In this document: piece by piece, positions 29,501 to 37,543 of the stretch
How the letters are laid out: every line of letters begins with the position of its first letter
How positions within the stretch are numbered: the first letter of the stretch is position 1
NCBI GenBank assembly: GCA_937927975.1
Contig: CALEZT010000270.1
Coordinates: forward strand, 9,967-73,966
Length of the DNA stretch: 64,000 nucleotides
Source: an uncultured Phycisphaerales bacterium
GTDB taxonomy: Bacteria > Planctomycetota > Phycisphaerae > Sedimentisphaerales > Anaerobacaceae
Direction of reading: 5' to 3'
The notes under the pieces: model-generated
Databases searched by the model: none
The model's input: the letters and a program-made list of their open reading frames with translations, nothing else
Told to the model about the DNA's origin: nothing
Made by a program: the position numbers and the translations under genes

Positions 29501-30685
29501 ACCAGCCGGCTGGCCAACTACCGCATCTGGATGTCCTCCGACGTGATGAACGCGTTCCAGGCCCGCGCCAACCTCTCCAACGAATTGCTCGATTGCACAT
29601 TCGTCTACAACGACGCCGAAGTCTTCTACAACTGCGGCATCCGCCTGCGGGGCAGTCCCTTCCTTCGCGGCGGCTCCGGCTGGACCCCGCAGAGAGGACG
29701 CGGACTGCGCATCGAATTCAACCCCGATCAGAGCTTCCGCGGCCGCGAGGAGATCAACCTGGACTGGACCGAGGGCAGCAGTCGGGGGCCTCTTCAGGAG
29801 CGAGCCTCGTACTGGTTCTACGCTCAACTCGGCCTTCAGCACTCCCGACAGGAATGGGTCCGCCTGTTCGTCAACGGCACCCGCCTGACCAACTTCGAGG
29901 ACGTGCAGAAGATCGACGGCGATTACATCGACGCCTGGTTCCCCGTCAACAATGAAGGCTATATCCACAAGATCGACGATTACTTCGAGTTCAATGCAGA
30001 CGGCACCTCGCACAGCGGCGAAGCAGCGGACGAAGGGCTTCTTTACGACGCCCGGCACCCGTTGATCCCGGAAACCTACCGCTGGCATTTCGAGAAGCGT
30101 TCGCACCCTCAGAACGATAATTGGCAGCATCTGTACGAACTGGCGGTGGCGCTAAACACGCAATCGACGAGCACTACCTACGAGCGAGGCATCGAGTCCA
30201 AGCTCGACCCGCAGCATTTCACCAAGATGCTCGCCCTGCGACACGCGGTAGGCGACTGGGACAGCTACGGATACACGCGAGGCAAGAACAACGTATTCTA
30301 CTTCGCCCTGCCGGAAGGCAAGTGGTACCTGCTGCCCTGGGATATCGATTTCACGCTGGGCTCGGGTCGTGGGGCCACGTCGAGCCTTTTCGAGGTCAAC
30401 AGCGGCAAGTTCCCGGAAGTCGTCCAGTTCCTGAATCATCCTAGGTATCGGCAGATGTACTATGACGCATTCAGAGAACTGGTGGACGGCCCGTGGAAGA
30501 CATCTTATGGGACCGCCGATCCGCCGACCGATTTCGACAGGTTCCTGGACGAAGGGGCCGACCTGCTGACCGCAGAAGGGCTGGGCGACGGGCGACGCAA
30601 CCAGATCAAGCAGTTCGTCCGCGACCGGCGGACGTTCATTCTCTCGCAAATTGCGAACCAGCCCGCGCCGCCGCCAGGGCGATGA
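26549..30685 (+). CDS. Giant secreted LTD / CotH kinase-like protein
   Basis: The product has 1378 residues. The ATG at 26549 follows an AAGGAAG-type ribosome-binding site and a signal peptide comes next (GLVVFLGAITLGLAQPGWA); the frame is open further upstream without such signals. LTD modules occur near residues 23-150 (FSEIMYHPVED), about 395-500 (VNEVQATCNRC with RIELYNPGPS) and about 530-680 (INEIMYHHAARDDRYEYVELYN). A sandwich module with RYDDGYVLYLNG lies between the first two. The CotH-like region fills roughly the last 400 residues: YNCGIRLRGSPFLRGG, GREEINLDWTEG, HKIDDYFEFNADG, and NVFYFALPEGKWYLLPWDIDFTLGSG, whose D-x-D fits the metal-binding aspartates. A surface or matrix role is inferred. 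Confidence 0.75.
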   Translation: MRGRPRFWRGLVVFLGAITLGLAQPGWALVFSEIMYHPVEDAATGDEPLEFIELYNDRAVSEDLGGWAFTNGIEYAFPAGTTLGPKSYLVVARDPNALKAAYNLNNVLGPFSGRLSNDGERIDLTSAAGMIVLSVRYDDASPWPVSPDGAGHSLVLTKLGGDPEQAKSWSASSYLGGTPGSADQAQATAADPTLVTLIDVGTQGRYFKGKLEPSPGPDGKATTAWTQVGFDDNPAATAWLEGPNGYGYSNAADELQYIGTVLSDMSGNYISIYARLRFTLSASQIVSLTQLQAEVRYDDGYVLYLNGTRVADSGGIVGDPPAYNASGGPAAEPPATTVDLTNHRNLLLLGENVLAFQAHNATLAGSSDGFGSVSLRGVVTQPDAGSDLRARIVVNEVQATCNRCPHPARIELYNPGPSPVSLSNVYLSNDRLHLLKHKIPAGTVLQPGQFWTVEQGSSPEDLPFALDWAGETIYVTAATDTVPPEPIRVLDALRYEAMESEKAFGRYPDGSDSLDCLATATFGASNAPKLIRDIVINEIMYHHAARDDRYEYVELYNRSDRDISLAGWAFTEGIEYTFADDATIAAGGYLVVGKDPDFLAAVYDNLTVGANLVGPYEGGLSDRGERIRLSYPLKQASEANGKVIERMVAVDEVTYCDGGQWPAWADGMGASLELRDPHSDNDTPGAWADSDESGKTSWREFSYTIQASDSRYTHDSPSIFDFMLLNAGEVLLDDLECVIGGANRLTNGGFENGDTSWRILGNHTRSHVTTADRRSGSRALHLIATGHGDPGANRINQSISGSGTGTVTFRGWARWLRGSRFLLLRTSRELSPVRPPRPAYAFELPMPLDLGTPGRQNTAFVTNRGPDILDVQHAPVLPKAGEAIVVTARVLDADGLGSVTLYHRTEGSASFASVPMLDNGSGDDAIADDQIYTATLAGGTAGQIRAFYIEASDGAATTRFPAAQQPSAEVPNRTCLVRIADPQQTSRLANYRIWMSSDVMNAFQARANLSNELLDCTFVYNDAEVFYNCGIRLRGSPFLRGGSGWTPQRGRGLRIEFNPDQSFRGREEINLDWTEGSSRGPLQERASYWFYAQLGLQHSRQEWVRLFVNGTRLTNFEDVQKIDGDYIDAWFPVNNEGYIHKIDDYFEFNADGTSHSGEAADEGLLYDARHPLIPETYRWHFEKRSHPQNDNWQHLYELAVALNTQSTSTTYERGIESKLDPQHFTKMLALRHAVGDWDSYGYTRGKNNVFYFALPEGKWYLLPWDIDFTLGSGRGATSSLFEVNSGKFPEVVQFLNHPRYRQMYYDAFRELVDGPWKTSYGTADPPTDFDRFLDEGADLLTAEGLGDGRRNQIKQFVRDRRTFILSQIANQPAPPPGR

Positions 30686-30719
30686 AAGAGCGTGGCGCCG
30701 ATGGGACGAATAGAGTCCG

Positions 30720-31844
30720 TTACGGCCTCGCTGCCAGCACGGAGTCTCGGGTCTGGAAGATCTTCATGGCGTTGGCGCGATAGACTTTTTCGAGCACCGG
30801 GTCAGGCAGAGCCAGGCCGTTGAGAGGCCAGTGGTACGTGGAGACATTCCATGCGTAGAAGTGCTCGTCCGCCGATTCCAGAACGCGGAACGTGAAGCGG
30901 TATACCTCGGCCCCGCGGTGCATATCAGTGCCATAGACCAACCGGTCCTGGTATTTCGCGTAGAACTGCCCGACGAATCGGGGAATCGCAGCGGTCTCCG
31001 CGTAACGGGCGGAAATATCGGCATAGAGATTCGGGTGCTTGTCGAGCAACTCAGCCAGGCGGTTCAGGTCGTAGCAGCAATTGGCGAAGTGGCAGGCGAT
31101 GAACGTGGTCCTGGGATGTCGGCCGACGGCTCGGTCGAGGATCTCGATCATGCCCTCGTGTCCGACGATCCCTGGTTGATTGTCCAGCCGCCATTTGTAG
31201 GCGTTCATCAGGCCGTCGTTCCTGGCGTCCATCGGCAGATACATCCAGTAGGGATCGGCCACGTGGATGTTGATCGGCAGCTTGAGCTCCGCACACTTCT
31301 TGAGCAAAGGGTCCATGCGGGAATCGTCCAGATGCATCCCCCAAGCAGGCGGTTTGCAGTAGAAGAGCCCCTTGCCCTTATCGCCAAGTTCCCCGACGCC
31401 GCGAGCGCCCGCCTTGTAGCAGCGTTCCAGCTCTTTCACCGCAGCCGGACCGAAGCCGGGCTTGTCGTACCCGGTGTAGTCGAACCCGCACCAGACCTCG
31501 AATCGGTCGGGATACTTCGCATAGAGAGCATGAATCTTGTCGAACTCCGCGCCTGTCGCCTGGGTCATCACGATCGATTTCTCGAGACCGACCTCGTCCA
31601 TCGTGCGGACCCACTCGTCGACCTGTTCCGGCGTCCGGGCATAGACGTGAGCGTGCATATCGATCGCGGCGAACCGGGCCTTGGACACAACGGTCTGCGG
31701 TGTCTTGTAGACCGACTGAGGACGAAAGTCCTTCAGCAGAAGCGATTCGGGATCGGCCCTCGAATCGTCGCCCGATGCAGCCCCGGGACACGCAAACACC
31801 CACAGAACGAGAACCGCCGCCGAACACAGAATCCGACAAGACAT
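30720..31844 (-). CDS. Exported amidohydrolase (amidohydrolase-2 family)
   Basis: The product has 374 residues. The ATG at 31844 (MSCRILCSAAVLVLWVFACPG) has AAAGGAG 7 nt upstream and starts a signal peptide, possibly a lipoprotein type because of the Cys. The metal-dependent TIM barrel shows IDMHAHVYA (H-x-H, first strand), INIHVADPYWMY, TTFIACHFANCC and RLVYGTDMHRG, whose Asp matches the conserved last-strand residue. The family hydrolyses or decarboxylates small ring compounds and sugar lactones; the substrate here is unknown. It is divergent from the MFS transporter gene, which may carry its substrate or product. Confidence 0.75.
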   Translation of the reverse strand: MSCRILCSAAVLVLWVFACPGAASGDDSRADPESLLLKDFRPQSVYKTPQTVVSKARFAAIDMHAHVYARTPEQVDEWVRTMDEVGLEKSIVMTQATGAEFDKIHALYAKYPDRFEVWCGFDYTGYDKPGFGPAAVKELERCYKAGARGVGELGDKGKGLFYCKPPAWGMHLDDSRMDPLLKKCAELKLPINIHVADPYWMYLPMDARNDGLMNAYKWRLDNQPGIVGHEGMIEILDRAVGRHPRTTFIACHFANCCYDLNRLAELLDKHPNLYADISARYAETAAIPRFVGQFYAKYQDRLVYGTDMHRGAEVYRFTFRVLESADEHFYAWNVSTYHWPLNGLALPDPVLEKVYRANAMKIFQTRDSVLAARP

Positions 31845-31894
31845 GGCCAAGCTCCTTTCTGCTGCGAGAAGACTGACGCAAACACACGCGGCCA

Positions 31895-31923
31895 AGCCTA
31901 CGCGGACCGAGCGGCCAAGTCAA
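31895..31923 (-). promoter_or_regulatory. Candidate promoter of the amidohydrolase gene
   Basis: On the minus strand TTGACT (31918-31923) and TAGGCT (31895-31900) are 17 nt apart, about 50 nt upstream of the start. Confidence 0.4.
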
Positions 31924-31931
31924 GCATGGGC

Positions 31932-31959
31932 TTGCCTTCGCGGGAATTCGCGGTATGGT
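31932..31959 (+). promoter_or_regulatory. Candidate promoter of the MFS transporter gene
   Basis: TTGCCT (31932-31937) and TATGGT (31954-31959) are 16 nt apart, about 77 nt upstream of the GTG start. It is divergent from the amidohydrolase promoter, with the -35 elements 8 nt apart. Confidence 0.35.
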
Positions 31960-32035
31960 AGGAGATCTTCTCGGCCGGCCGCACAGGACCTTGCGAGCCG
32001 GTCCGGGCCGCAACGCAACGCGAAAGGACGATACC

Positions 32036-33328
32036 GTGGACGAAAAGCTGGTCGCGAGAGTGCTGTCGTTTCGATGGCTCGTATTCTCCGTGCTCGCGAC
32101 GGGGTTCGCTTTGGTCTATTTCCACCGGGTTTCGCTCTCGGTCGTCGCGGACGAATTGCGTCGGGACTTTGGGACCAGCGCAAGTGTGATCGGCCTGCTG
32201 GGCTCTGTGTATTTCTACTGCTATGCGTTCATGCAGATCCCCTCGGGCCTACTGAGCGATTCGGTCGGACCCCGCAAGACCGTGGCGATCTCGCTGCTGT
32301 TGGCCACGGCGGGCGGCTTTCTCTTCGGTCTGGCCCCAACGATCGGAATGGCGATCGTCGCCCGGGCCATGGTCGGGATCGGCGTCTCGATGGTCTTCAT
32401 CCCCTCGATGAAGGTCTTCTCCCAGTGGTTCCGGGCCCGCGAGTTCGCCCACGTCGGAGGCATGTTCCAGTCCGCTGGCGGCGTCGGTATCCTGGCCGGC
32501 ACGTGGCTGCTGAGCCTGTTGTCCGTCCAGTACGGATGGCGGACGTCATTTCAGATTATCGCGGCTGCCACGCTGGCTATCGCCCTGGCCGCCTGGCTGA
32601 TCGTGCGGAACCGCCCTGCCGACAAGGGCTGGCCGTCCATCGCGCAGATCGAACTCCAAGAGAACGCGCCCCTCCACGTCCCCAGCGAGATCAGCCTGAG
32701 ACGAGGAGTCAGCATGGTGCTCTCGGAAAAGCACTTCTGGCTCGTCGGGGCCTGGTTCTTCTTCGATTGCGGCATCTTCTTCGGGTTCGGCAATCTCTGG
32801 AGCGGACCCTACCTGATGCATGTCTACGGCATGAGCAGGGACCAGGCGGCAGCCCTCCTGACCATGATCGCCTGGGGAATGGTCGTCGGCGGCCCCGCGC
32901 TCGGCGTGCTGTCCCAGAGGATTCTCAAGAGCCGAAAGAGGACCCTGATCCTGTGCATGTCCGTGCTGACTGTGCTGTTGCTGATCCCGACGCTCCTGCC
33001 GGCAAGCCTGCCCCGTGCGGTTCTCGTCGCGTGGTTCTTTCTGTTCTCCGTCTGCTCCTCCGCGGTCGTCGTCGTGGCTTTTACCACCGCCAAGGAACTA
33101 TTCCCTCTGGAAATCGCAGGCACCTCGATCGGCGTGGTCAACTTCTTCCCCTTCTTCGGCGGCGCAGTCTACCAGCCGATCCTGGGCGCGATCCTCGACG
33201 CCCACGGCAAAACCGCGGCCGACCAATACCCGGTCGCCGCATACCAGATGGTCATGCTGGTCCTGCTGCTGTCCTCCCTCGCGGCCCTCGTCTGCTCGAT
33301 CCTCCTGAAGGACACCTATCGCAAGTAG
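32036..33328 (+). CDS. Major facilitator superfamily transporter
   Basis: The product has 430 residues from the GTG at 32036, which follows AAAGGAC; an ATG at 31955 would add a charged extension unlike the family. There are about 12 hydrophobic helices. The loop after helix 2 reads GLLSDSVGPRKTV, the MFS G-x-x-x-D-x-x-G-x-R-K-x signature, and helix 4-5 shows ARAMVGIGVSMVFIPSMKVFSQWF. The pattern is closest to organic-anion or sugar-acid porters. It is divergent from an exported amidohydrolase, so import of a breakdown product is plausible. Confidence 0.85.
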   Translation: MDEKLVARVLSFRWLVFSVLATGFALVYFHRVSLSVVADELRRDFGTSASVIGLLGSVYFYCYAFMQIPSGLLSDSVGPRKTVAISLLLATAGGFLFGLAPTIGMAIVARAMVGIGVSMVFIPSMKVFSQWFRAREFAHVGGMFQSAGGVGILAGTWLLSLLSVQYGWRTSFQIIAAATLAIALAAWLIVRNRPADKGWPSIAQIELQENAPLHVPSEISLRRGVSMVLSEKHFWLVGAWFFFDCGIFFGFGNLWSGPYLMHVYGMSRDQAAALLTMIAWGMVVGGPALGVLSQRILKSRKRTLILCMSVLTVLLLIPTLLPASLPRAVLVAWFFLFSVCSSAVVVVAFTTAKELFPLEIAGTSIGVVNFFPFFGGAVYQPILGAILDAHGKTAADQYPVAAYQMVMLVLLLSSLAALVCSILLKDTYRK

Positions 33329-33343
33329 CGTGTGCGTCAATCG

Positions 33344-33637
33344 TCAAATCGAGAAGAAGGCCCGCTCGAAGCTCCTTTGGATACAAAGCACGGCCGGCCT
33401 GTCGCGAGGAATCAGCAGGACGCCATCCTGCATCGTGCCGGTGAAGTAGTACTGGTTGACCCGCCCGAAGATCGCAGCCAGTTCCCACTTGGGGTTCTCG
33501 GCGTCCATGCAGGCCCGAAATCGCTGCATCCGCTCGCTCAGCTCTGTGACAGGCAACTTGGTGATAACGCATCCAAAGAGTTCGCTATTCGACGACAAGA
33601 GGACTGGCAAGCAGTACAGCCCGGTCCGTCGCGCCAT
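33344..33637 (-). pseudogene. Remnant of an M24-type Xaa-Pro peptidase (creatinase-like N-terminal domain)
   Basis: About 70 residues (33344-33559) read like the start of an aminopeptidase P-like protein: LSERMQRFRACMD, VNQYYFTGTMQDGVLLIPRD and SFERA. The reading frame then ends (FFSI, stop). The M24 catalytic domain, normally about 250 residues more, is absent, because the MFS gene ends 15 nt away. The upstream end runs into unrelated sequence near an inverted repeat. The fragment is too short to be active. Confidence 0.55.
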
Positions 33638-33675
33638 GCAATGACCAAACGACGCTCGATGGCGTTCCTGCATCA

Positions 33676-33761
33676 GAAAAGGGGACATTCTACTTTTTCG
33701 CCCCTCACAGAGAGGATCTGCCCGACGCCTCCCGCCCGAAAAAGTAAAATGTCCTCTTTTC
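33676..33761. repeat. Imperfect 25-nt inverted repeat (REP- or MITE-like)
   Basis: The arms 33676-33700 and 33737-33761 are reverse complements at 23 of 25 positions, starting GAAAAGGGGACATTC, with a 36-nt centre. The arms carry the core GGGACATTCTACTTTTT-like sequence on both strands. It lies in the 552-nt stretch 33329-33880 between decayed fragments. Confidence 0.7.
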
Positions 33762-33880
33762 CCTGCACGCAATTCTGGGAAACCCGGGTTGGATTTCGGT
33801 TGACCGCGTAACGCTCACCCTGTCGTCTTCTTGGTAGCGTAGAATGATGAGCAGTATCCGGCCTCGATAGGAGCGAGCTT

Positions 33881-34170
33881 ATGAAGCGACTGGCCTTGTG
33901 TCTCCTGGTCTTTCTGGCATGTCCGACACGTGCGGAGCAGTACACCCTGAGCCATACCACCACATGCCGTGTCTATCGCCTATTCGGCGAGGTGTTCGAC
34001 GCGAGCACCATGCACGGCGAGATCCAATTCACCCTCACCGATGGCAAGGCATGTTCATCACTTGGCACATCCGAGTGGAATACGACGTCAACAAAGGGCT
34101 GCCTTTGCGCGCCGTCGAGGAGCATTTCCAGAAGTTGCGTTCCCATGCCCCCCTGGGCGAGATACAATGA
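33881..34170 (+). pseudogene. Probably frameshifted gene for a small exported protein
   Basis: The reading frame starts MKRLALCLLVFLACPTRA, a good signal peptide, and continues plausibly to MHGEIQFTLTDGK (about 34045). The protein-like sequence then continues in another frame as FITWHIRVEYDVNKGLP and LRAVEEHFQKLR, ending at a stop near 34170. A single-base indel near 34045 would explain this. The family is not recognised. If the 124-residue frame ending at 34255 were real, its second half would be of unusual Ser/Cys-rich composition. Confidence 0.4.
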
Positions 34171-34254
34171 CCGGATATCGTCGCCGATGCGCTTGCCTTC
34201 CAAGGACTGTGCATGGCGGGCCGCATTGGGACGCTTGGACTGGAGTTCTCTCTG

Positions 34255-34842
34255 ATGTCACTTACACCGTTCGATACGGGGCCGGGAGGCGTGTTTCGGT
34301 ATTGCCCAAAGTGCGCCGCGGCGGCGATGCGAGTTGCGGGACCCAAGATACTGCGCTGCGAGGCCTGCGGGTTCGAGCTGTATATGAACCCAGCGGCGGC
34401 CGTGGCCGGGGTGCTGGTGGATGGGGACGGGCGGATGGTCGTGACCGTGCGGGGCAAGGAACCCGGCAAGGGGCTCTGGAGCCTGCCCGGCGGGTTCGTG
34501 GACCCCGGCGAGACCGCGGAGGAGGCCCTGGCCCGCGAGATCCGCGAGGAGGTGGGCCTGGAGGTCGTCGCGATGCGGTACCTGGGCTCCTGGCCGAACG
34601 TCTACCATTACGGCGGCGTCGCCTACCGCACGCTCGACTTCGGATTCGTGTGCGAAGCGCCTGGGGTCGAAGGAGCCCGTGCCATGGAGAGCGAGGTCGA
34701 GCGAGTCCTGCTCCTGGACCCGGTGGACGTGGACCTCGCGAGGTTCGCTTTCGCCTCGGTCGGCCGGATCGCGGGCGAATACCTCAGGGGCCGCGAAATG
34801 CCGCCGGCGCCGGGCACGTCCGTTCCAACGACATCGACCTGA
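34255..34842 (+). CDS. NUDIX hydrolase with N-terminal zinc ribbon
   Basis: The product has 195 residues from the ATG at 34255, which follows GGAG by 9 nt. The N-terminus has CPKC and CEAC about 20 residues apart, a four-Cys zinc ribbon as in NADH pyrophosphatase-related NUDIX proteins. The NUDIX box is intact: GGFVDPGE then REIREEVGL, matching G-x5-E-x7-R-E-U-x-E-E-x-G-U. The family hydrolyses nucleoside diphosphate derivatives; NUDIX specificity is not predictable here. No operon partner is evident. Confidence 0.85.
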   Translation: MSLTPFDTGPGGVFRYCPKCAAAAMRVAGPKILRCEACGFELYMNPAAAVAGVLVDGDGRMVVTVRGKEPGKGLWSLPGGFVDPGETAEEALAREIREEVGLEVVAMRYLGSWPNVYHYGGVAYRTLDFGFVCEAPGVEGARAMESEVERVLLLDPVDVDLARFAFASVGRIAGEYLRGREMPPAPGTSVPTTST

Positions 34843-35001
34843 CCCTGCCCTTGCCGTCAAGGCGTCGTCACAATTCCGTCGCGTCGGGTCGGGGACGAAG
34901 GTTCGGCCGACGGAGTCCACGAACGACAGAGGAAAGGCGGCCCGCCTCCGCGGAGCGCCGGCTCTTCTTGCGAGGGGGGACCCTCGCAGGCAGCAAAGGT
35001 C

Positions 35002-35030
35002 TTGGCTGGACGGATCGCTTGTGGTACAAT
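35002..35030 (+). promoter_or_regulatory. Sigma-70 promoter of the H-X9-DG prepilin-like gene
   Basis: TTGGCT (35002-35007), a 17-nt spacer and TACAAT (35025-35030) preceded by TGG. The ATG is 66 nt further on. Confidence 0.55.
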
Positions 35031-35096
35031 CAAAGTAGATGTTGGCGGGGTGGGGCAGGATGGGCTGGTGAAACCGCGTTTGGGGAATGGGTTGCC

Positions 35097-35888
35097 ATGC
35101 GAAATCGAAGGGCCTTTACTCTGATCGAGTTGCTCGTTGTGATCTCCGTTATCGCCGTGCTGATGGCCATCCTCATGCCGGCCCTGATGCGGGCCAAGGA
35201 GACCGGCAAACGCATGGTGTGCTCCAGCCACCTTAGATCCCTGGGCCTGGCCAACGTCCTGTACGCCGATGAGTCCAAAGGCTGGTACGTCCCGATCATC
35301 GACCGCACGCTGGGCAAGGATTTCTACTGGCCCGCCAACCAGTTCTTCCGCCGGCTGCTGGGCTACAAGGACAAGCAAGGCCCCGGCGAGAGCGACTGGC
35401 ACGCGCCCAAGGAATACCGCTGCCCGACCGATCTGGTCTCCGTCCAGGAGCGTCAGGACACGCAGTACACCTCCTGGCTCAGCTACGGCGGCAACATCAC
35501 GGACTGGTATCTCCCAGGCACCAACTGGATGACCATGCCTTTCGTCGGGCACAAGAACACGAGCGTCGCGTCGCCAGGGTCAGAGCTGTTTTTCAGCGAG
35601 GGCAACGACTGGTGGCTCCACTGGAAGGGAGCGAATTACACGGTCGGCTGGGACGTCCTCGGCCAGGACACGATCATGCCCTACAAGAACGTCGGCTGCG
35701 ACGGCCCGATCCTCTACCGCCACAGCGAGGGCGTGAACATCGCCTTCTATGACGGCCACGTCGAGTACAGGAAGAAGGACAAGGTCTGGAGCCAGGACGA
35801 CTGGGACTGGGGCAACGGAGGCATGTGGTCCGTCTTCAAGAGGTATCCCCCGACCGAGGCCGAGAGATCGCGCCTCCCCAAGCCCTGA
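35097..35888 (+). CDS. Prepilin-like protein with H-X9-DG C-terminal motif
   Basis: The product has 263 residues. It starts MRNRRAFTLIELLVVISVIAVL, a class III prepilin signal with Phe and Glu+5 after the cleavage site, followed by the long hydrophobic helix. The body shows YADESKGWYVP and, near the C-terminus, RHSEGVNIAFYDGHVEY, where a His is followed by nine residues and then Asp-Gly. This H-X9-DG arrangement is known from prepilin-processing-associated proteins abundant in Planctomycetota and related phyla. It may be a pseudopilin-like surface protein handled by the cluster at 36-47.5 kb, which converges on it. The in-frame sequence upstream is a shadow of the NUDIX gene. Confidence 0.8.
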   Translation: MRNRRAFTLIELLVVISVIAVLMAILMPALMRAKETGKRMVCSSHLRSLGLANVLYADESKGWYVPIIDRTLGKDFYWPANQFFRRLLGYKDKQGPGESDWHAPKEYRCPTDLVSVQERQDTQYTSWLSYGGNITDWYLPGTNWMTMPFVGHKNTSVASPGSELFFSEGNDWWLHWKGANYTVGWDVLGQDTIMPYKNVGCDGPILYRHSEGVNIAFYDGHVEYRKKDKVWSQDDWDWGNGGMWSVFKRYPPTEAERSRLPKP

Positions 35889-36041
35889 CGGGATGGGACG
35901 GGCGCGGCAATCCCCTATGCGTAGCGTGCCTTTGGAAGGCGATTCGAGCCGTCCGACAGCGCTGTGCTCTCGGCAGACCTGGGCCTCGGCGCGTCTTTCA
36001 CGAAATATCGCGTTTCCTGCGGCGACGGGACGCGACCGCGG

Positions 36042-37523
36042 TCAATCCCGACCGGCCTCTTCGGCGGTGGTGTAGGACGGTTGCGGGCCCTTGAACTCGG
36101 TTTCGCCGAAGGCGCGGGTTTCGTTCTCTGTCATCGTCGGTTGCTCGACGATCCAGGGGGTGATGAACACGAGCAGTTCGCTGTTGATGGTCTCTTCCCC
36201 TCTGAACCGGAACAGCCCTCCGAGCAGCGGCACGTCTCCGAGCAGCGGGACTTTGTTGACCTGCTGGTTCACTTCCTTCTTCTTGAGTCCGCCCAGAACG
36301 ACGGTCTGACCGTTCTTGACGATCAGGGTCGTATCAGCCTCCCGTCGGTCCACCACAGGCTGGGCGTAACTGATGTTGGTGCCTGAGACCATGACTTCGC
36401 CGGTGACGACGCTGAAGGAAGGTCTCATGTGCAGGCGGATCATCTGGTCGCGAACCGCCAGATGGGCGGTCACTTCCAGTTCGACGCCCGCCTCCCGGAA
36501 GGCGGTCGTGCCGATGTTGCCGCCCAAAGAGGATTCCTGGAGCTGCTGATACGGGATTTCCGACACGATCTTGATGTTCGCCGTCTTGTCGTTGAGGACG
36601 AGAATCCGCGGATTGGCCAGCAACTTGGCGTTGATGTTCTCCTGCTGGGCCCTGAGCATCATGTCGATGTCCACATCGTTGGTGAGCCATCCGAGGCGAA
36701 CCGATCCGGTGGTGTTCTCGGACTTGGCGGCCGTGCCGTTGAATATGCTCCTGGTGAAAGGGTTGGTCTCCGTGTCCGGGTCGGGAACGCCCGTCAGGGC
36801 ATCGAACTGTGTTCTTGTCCCCGCGGCCCACTGCACCCCGAGGTCGAAGCGGTCCTTGCTTGTGACGTCGTAGATGCGCGCCTCCACGAGGATCTGAGGA
36901 GTGATGCGATCCACCTGGTCGATGTAGAGACTCATATCCTTGACCTTGGCCTCGGTGTCGGTGACCAGGATGTGGCTCGTTCCGTCGATATAGGTGACCG
37001 AGCCGACGTCCGACTTGAACTTCTCGATCGACTTCACCACCTCGCCGACTTCCGCATAGGTGATCTCGAAGACTTTGGTGACTTGCCTCTCCGGCACCTT
37101 GGGCATCTCCGCCTGCGCCAGGACCCGGACGATATTGTCGCCGATGACGTAGTCGAATCCATGCACCTCCAGAATGCTTCGCAAGGCCTCCTGGAGCGAC
37201 ACGTTGGTCAGTCGGACGGTGGCTTCGCCCGTCACGCTGGGACTGGTGACCACGTCGACGTCGGCCTGCTCCGCGATCATCCGGATCACGTCCTCGATAG
37301 GCGTCTTGTGGAACTCGGCGCTGATCCGTTTCTCGAGCCGTTGCTGAAGCGTCGCGTGGGCCGCCGCATCTTGCGAATCGTCGGCACGGGCCGTCGCAGC
37401 CGCCAGGAAGGAGCCTAAGAGCCAGACCGCGGCCACAAGTCTCCGCGAGACATCCGGCAGTTCCTGCTCGCGACGCGTCCGGCTGAGCGTCTGTTCGTAC
37501 GACCGTGTGGTGAAGAATCTCAT
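36042..37523 (-). CDS. pilQ: PilQ/GspD-type secretin
   Basis: The product has 493 residues from the ATG at 37523 (good GGAGAAG site); an ATG at 37547 overlaps the upstream stop as ATGA and is an alternative. A signal peptide is present (LVAAVWLLGSFLAAATARA). An STN-like domain (ISAEFHKTPIEDVIRMIAEQ) and an N1-like domain (VFEITYAEVGEVVKSIEKF) precede the secretin core with LVEARIYDV, ANPRILVLNDKTANIKI and GQTVVLGGLKKKE. The core ends ELLVFITPWIVEQP. It forms the outer-membrane ring of a type IV pilus or type II secretion-like machine. It is shorter than proteobacterial PilQ, lacking AMIN domains. It is last in the cluster. Confidence 0.85.
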   Translation of the reverse strand: MRFFTTRSYEQTLSRTRREQELPDVSRRLVAAVWLLGSFLAAATARADDSQDAAAHATLQQRLEKRISAEFHKTPIEDVIRMIAEQADVDVVTSPSVTGEATVRLTNVSLQEALRSILEVHGFDYVIGDNIVRVLAQAEMPKVPERQVTKVFEITYAEVGEVVKSIEKFKSDVGSVTYIDGTSHILVTDTEAKVKDMSLYIDQVDRITPQILVEARIYDVTSKDRFDLGVQWAAGTRTQFDALTGVPDPDTETNPFTRSIFNGTAAKSENTTGSVRLGWLTNDVDIDMMLRAQQENINAKLLANPRILVLNDKTANIKIVSEIPYQQLQESSLGGNIGTTAFREAGVELEVTAHLAVRDQMIRLHMRPSFSVVTGEVMVSGTNISYAQPVVDRREADTTLIVKNGQTVVLGGLKKKEVNQQVNKVPLLGDVPLLGGLFRFRGEETINSELLVFITPWIVEQPTMTENETRAFGETEFKGPQPSYTTAEEAGRD

Positions 37524-37543
37524 GGCCACTTCTCCGATTGTCA

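Noticed and set aside
27590..30130. Long minus-strand open frame opposite the third CotH gene (846 codons)
   Set aside because: No ribosome-binding site, no recognisable domain, and composition of a shadow frame; the plus-strand gene explains the coding signal.
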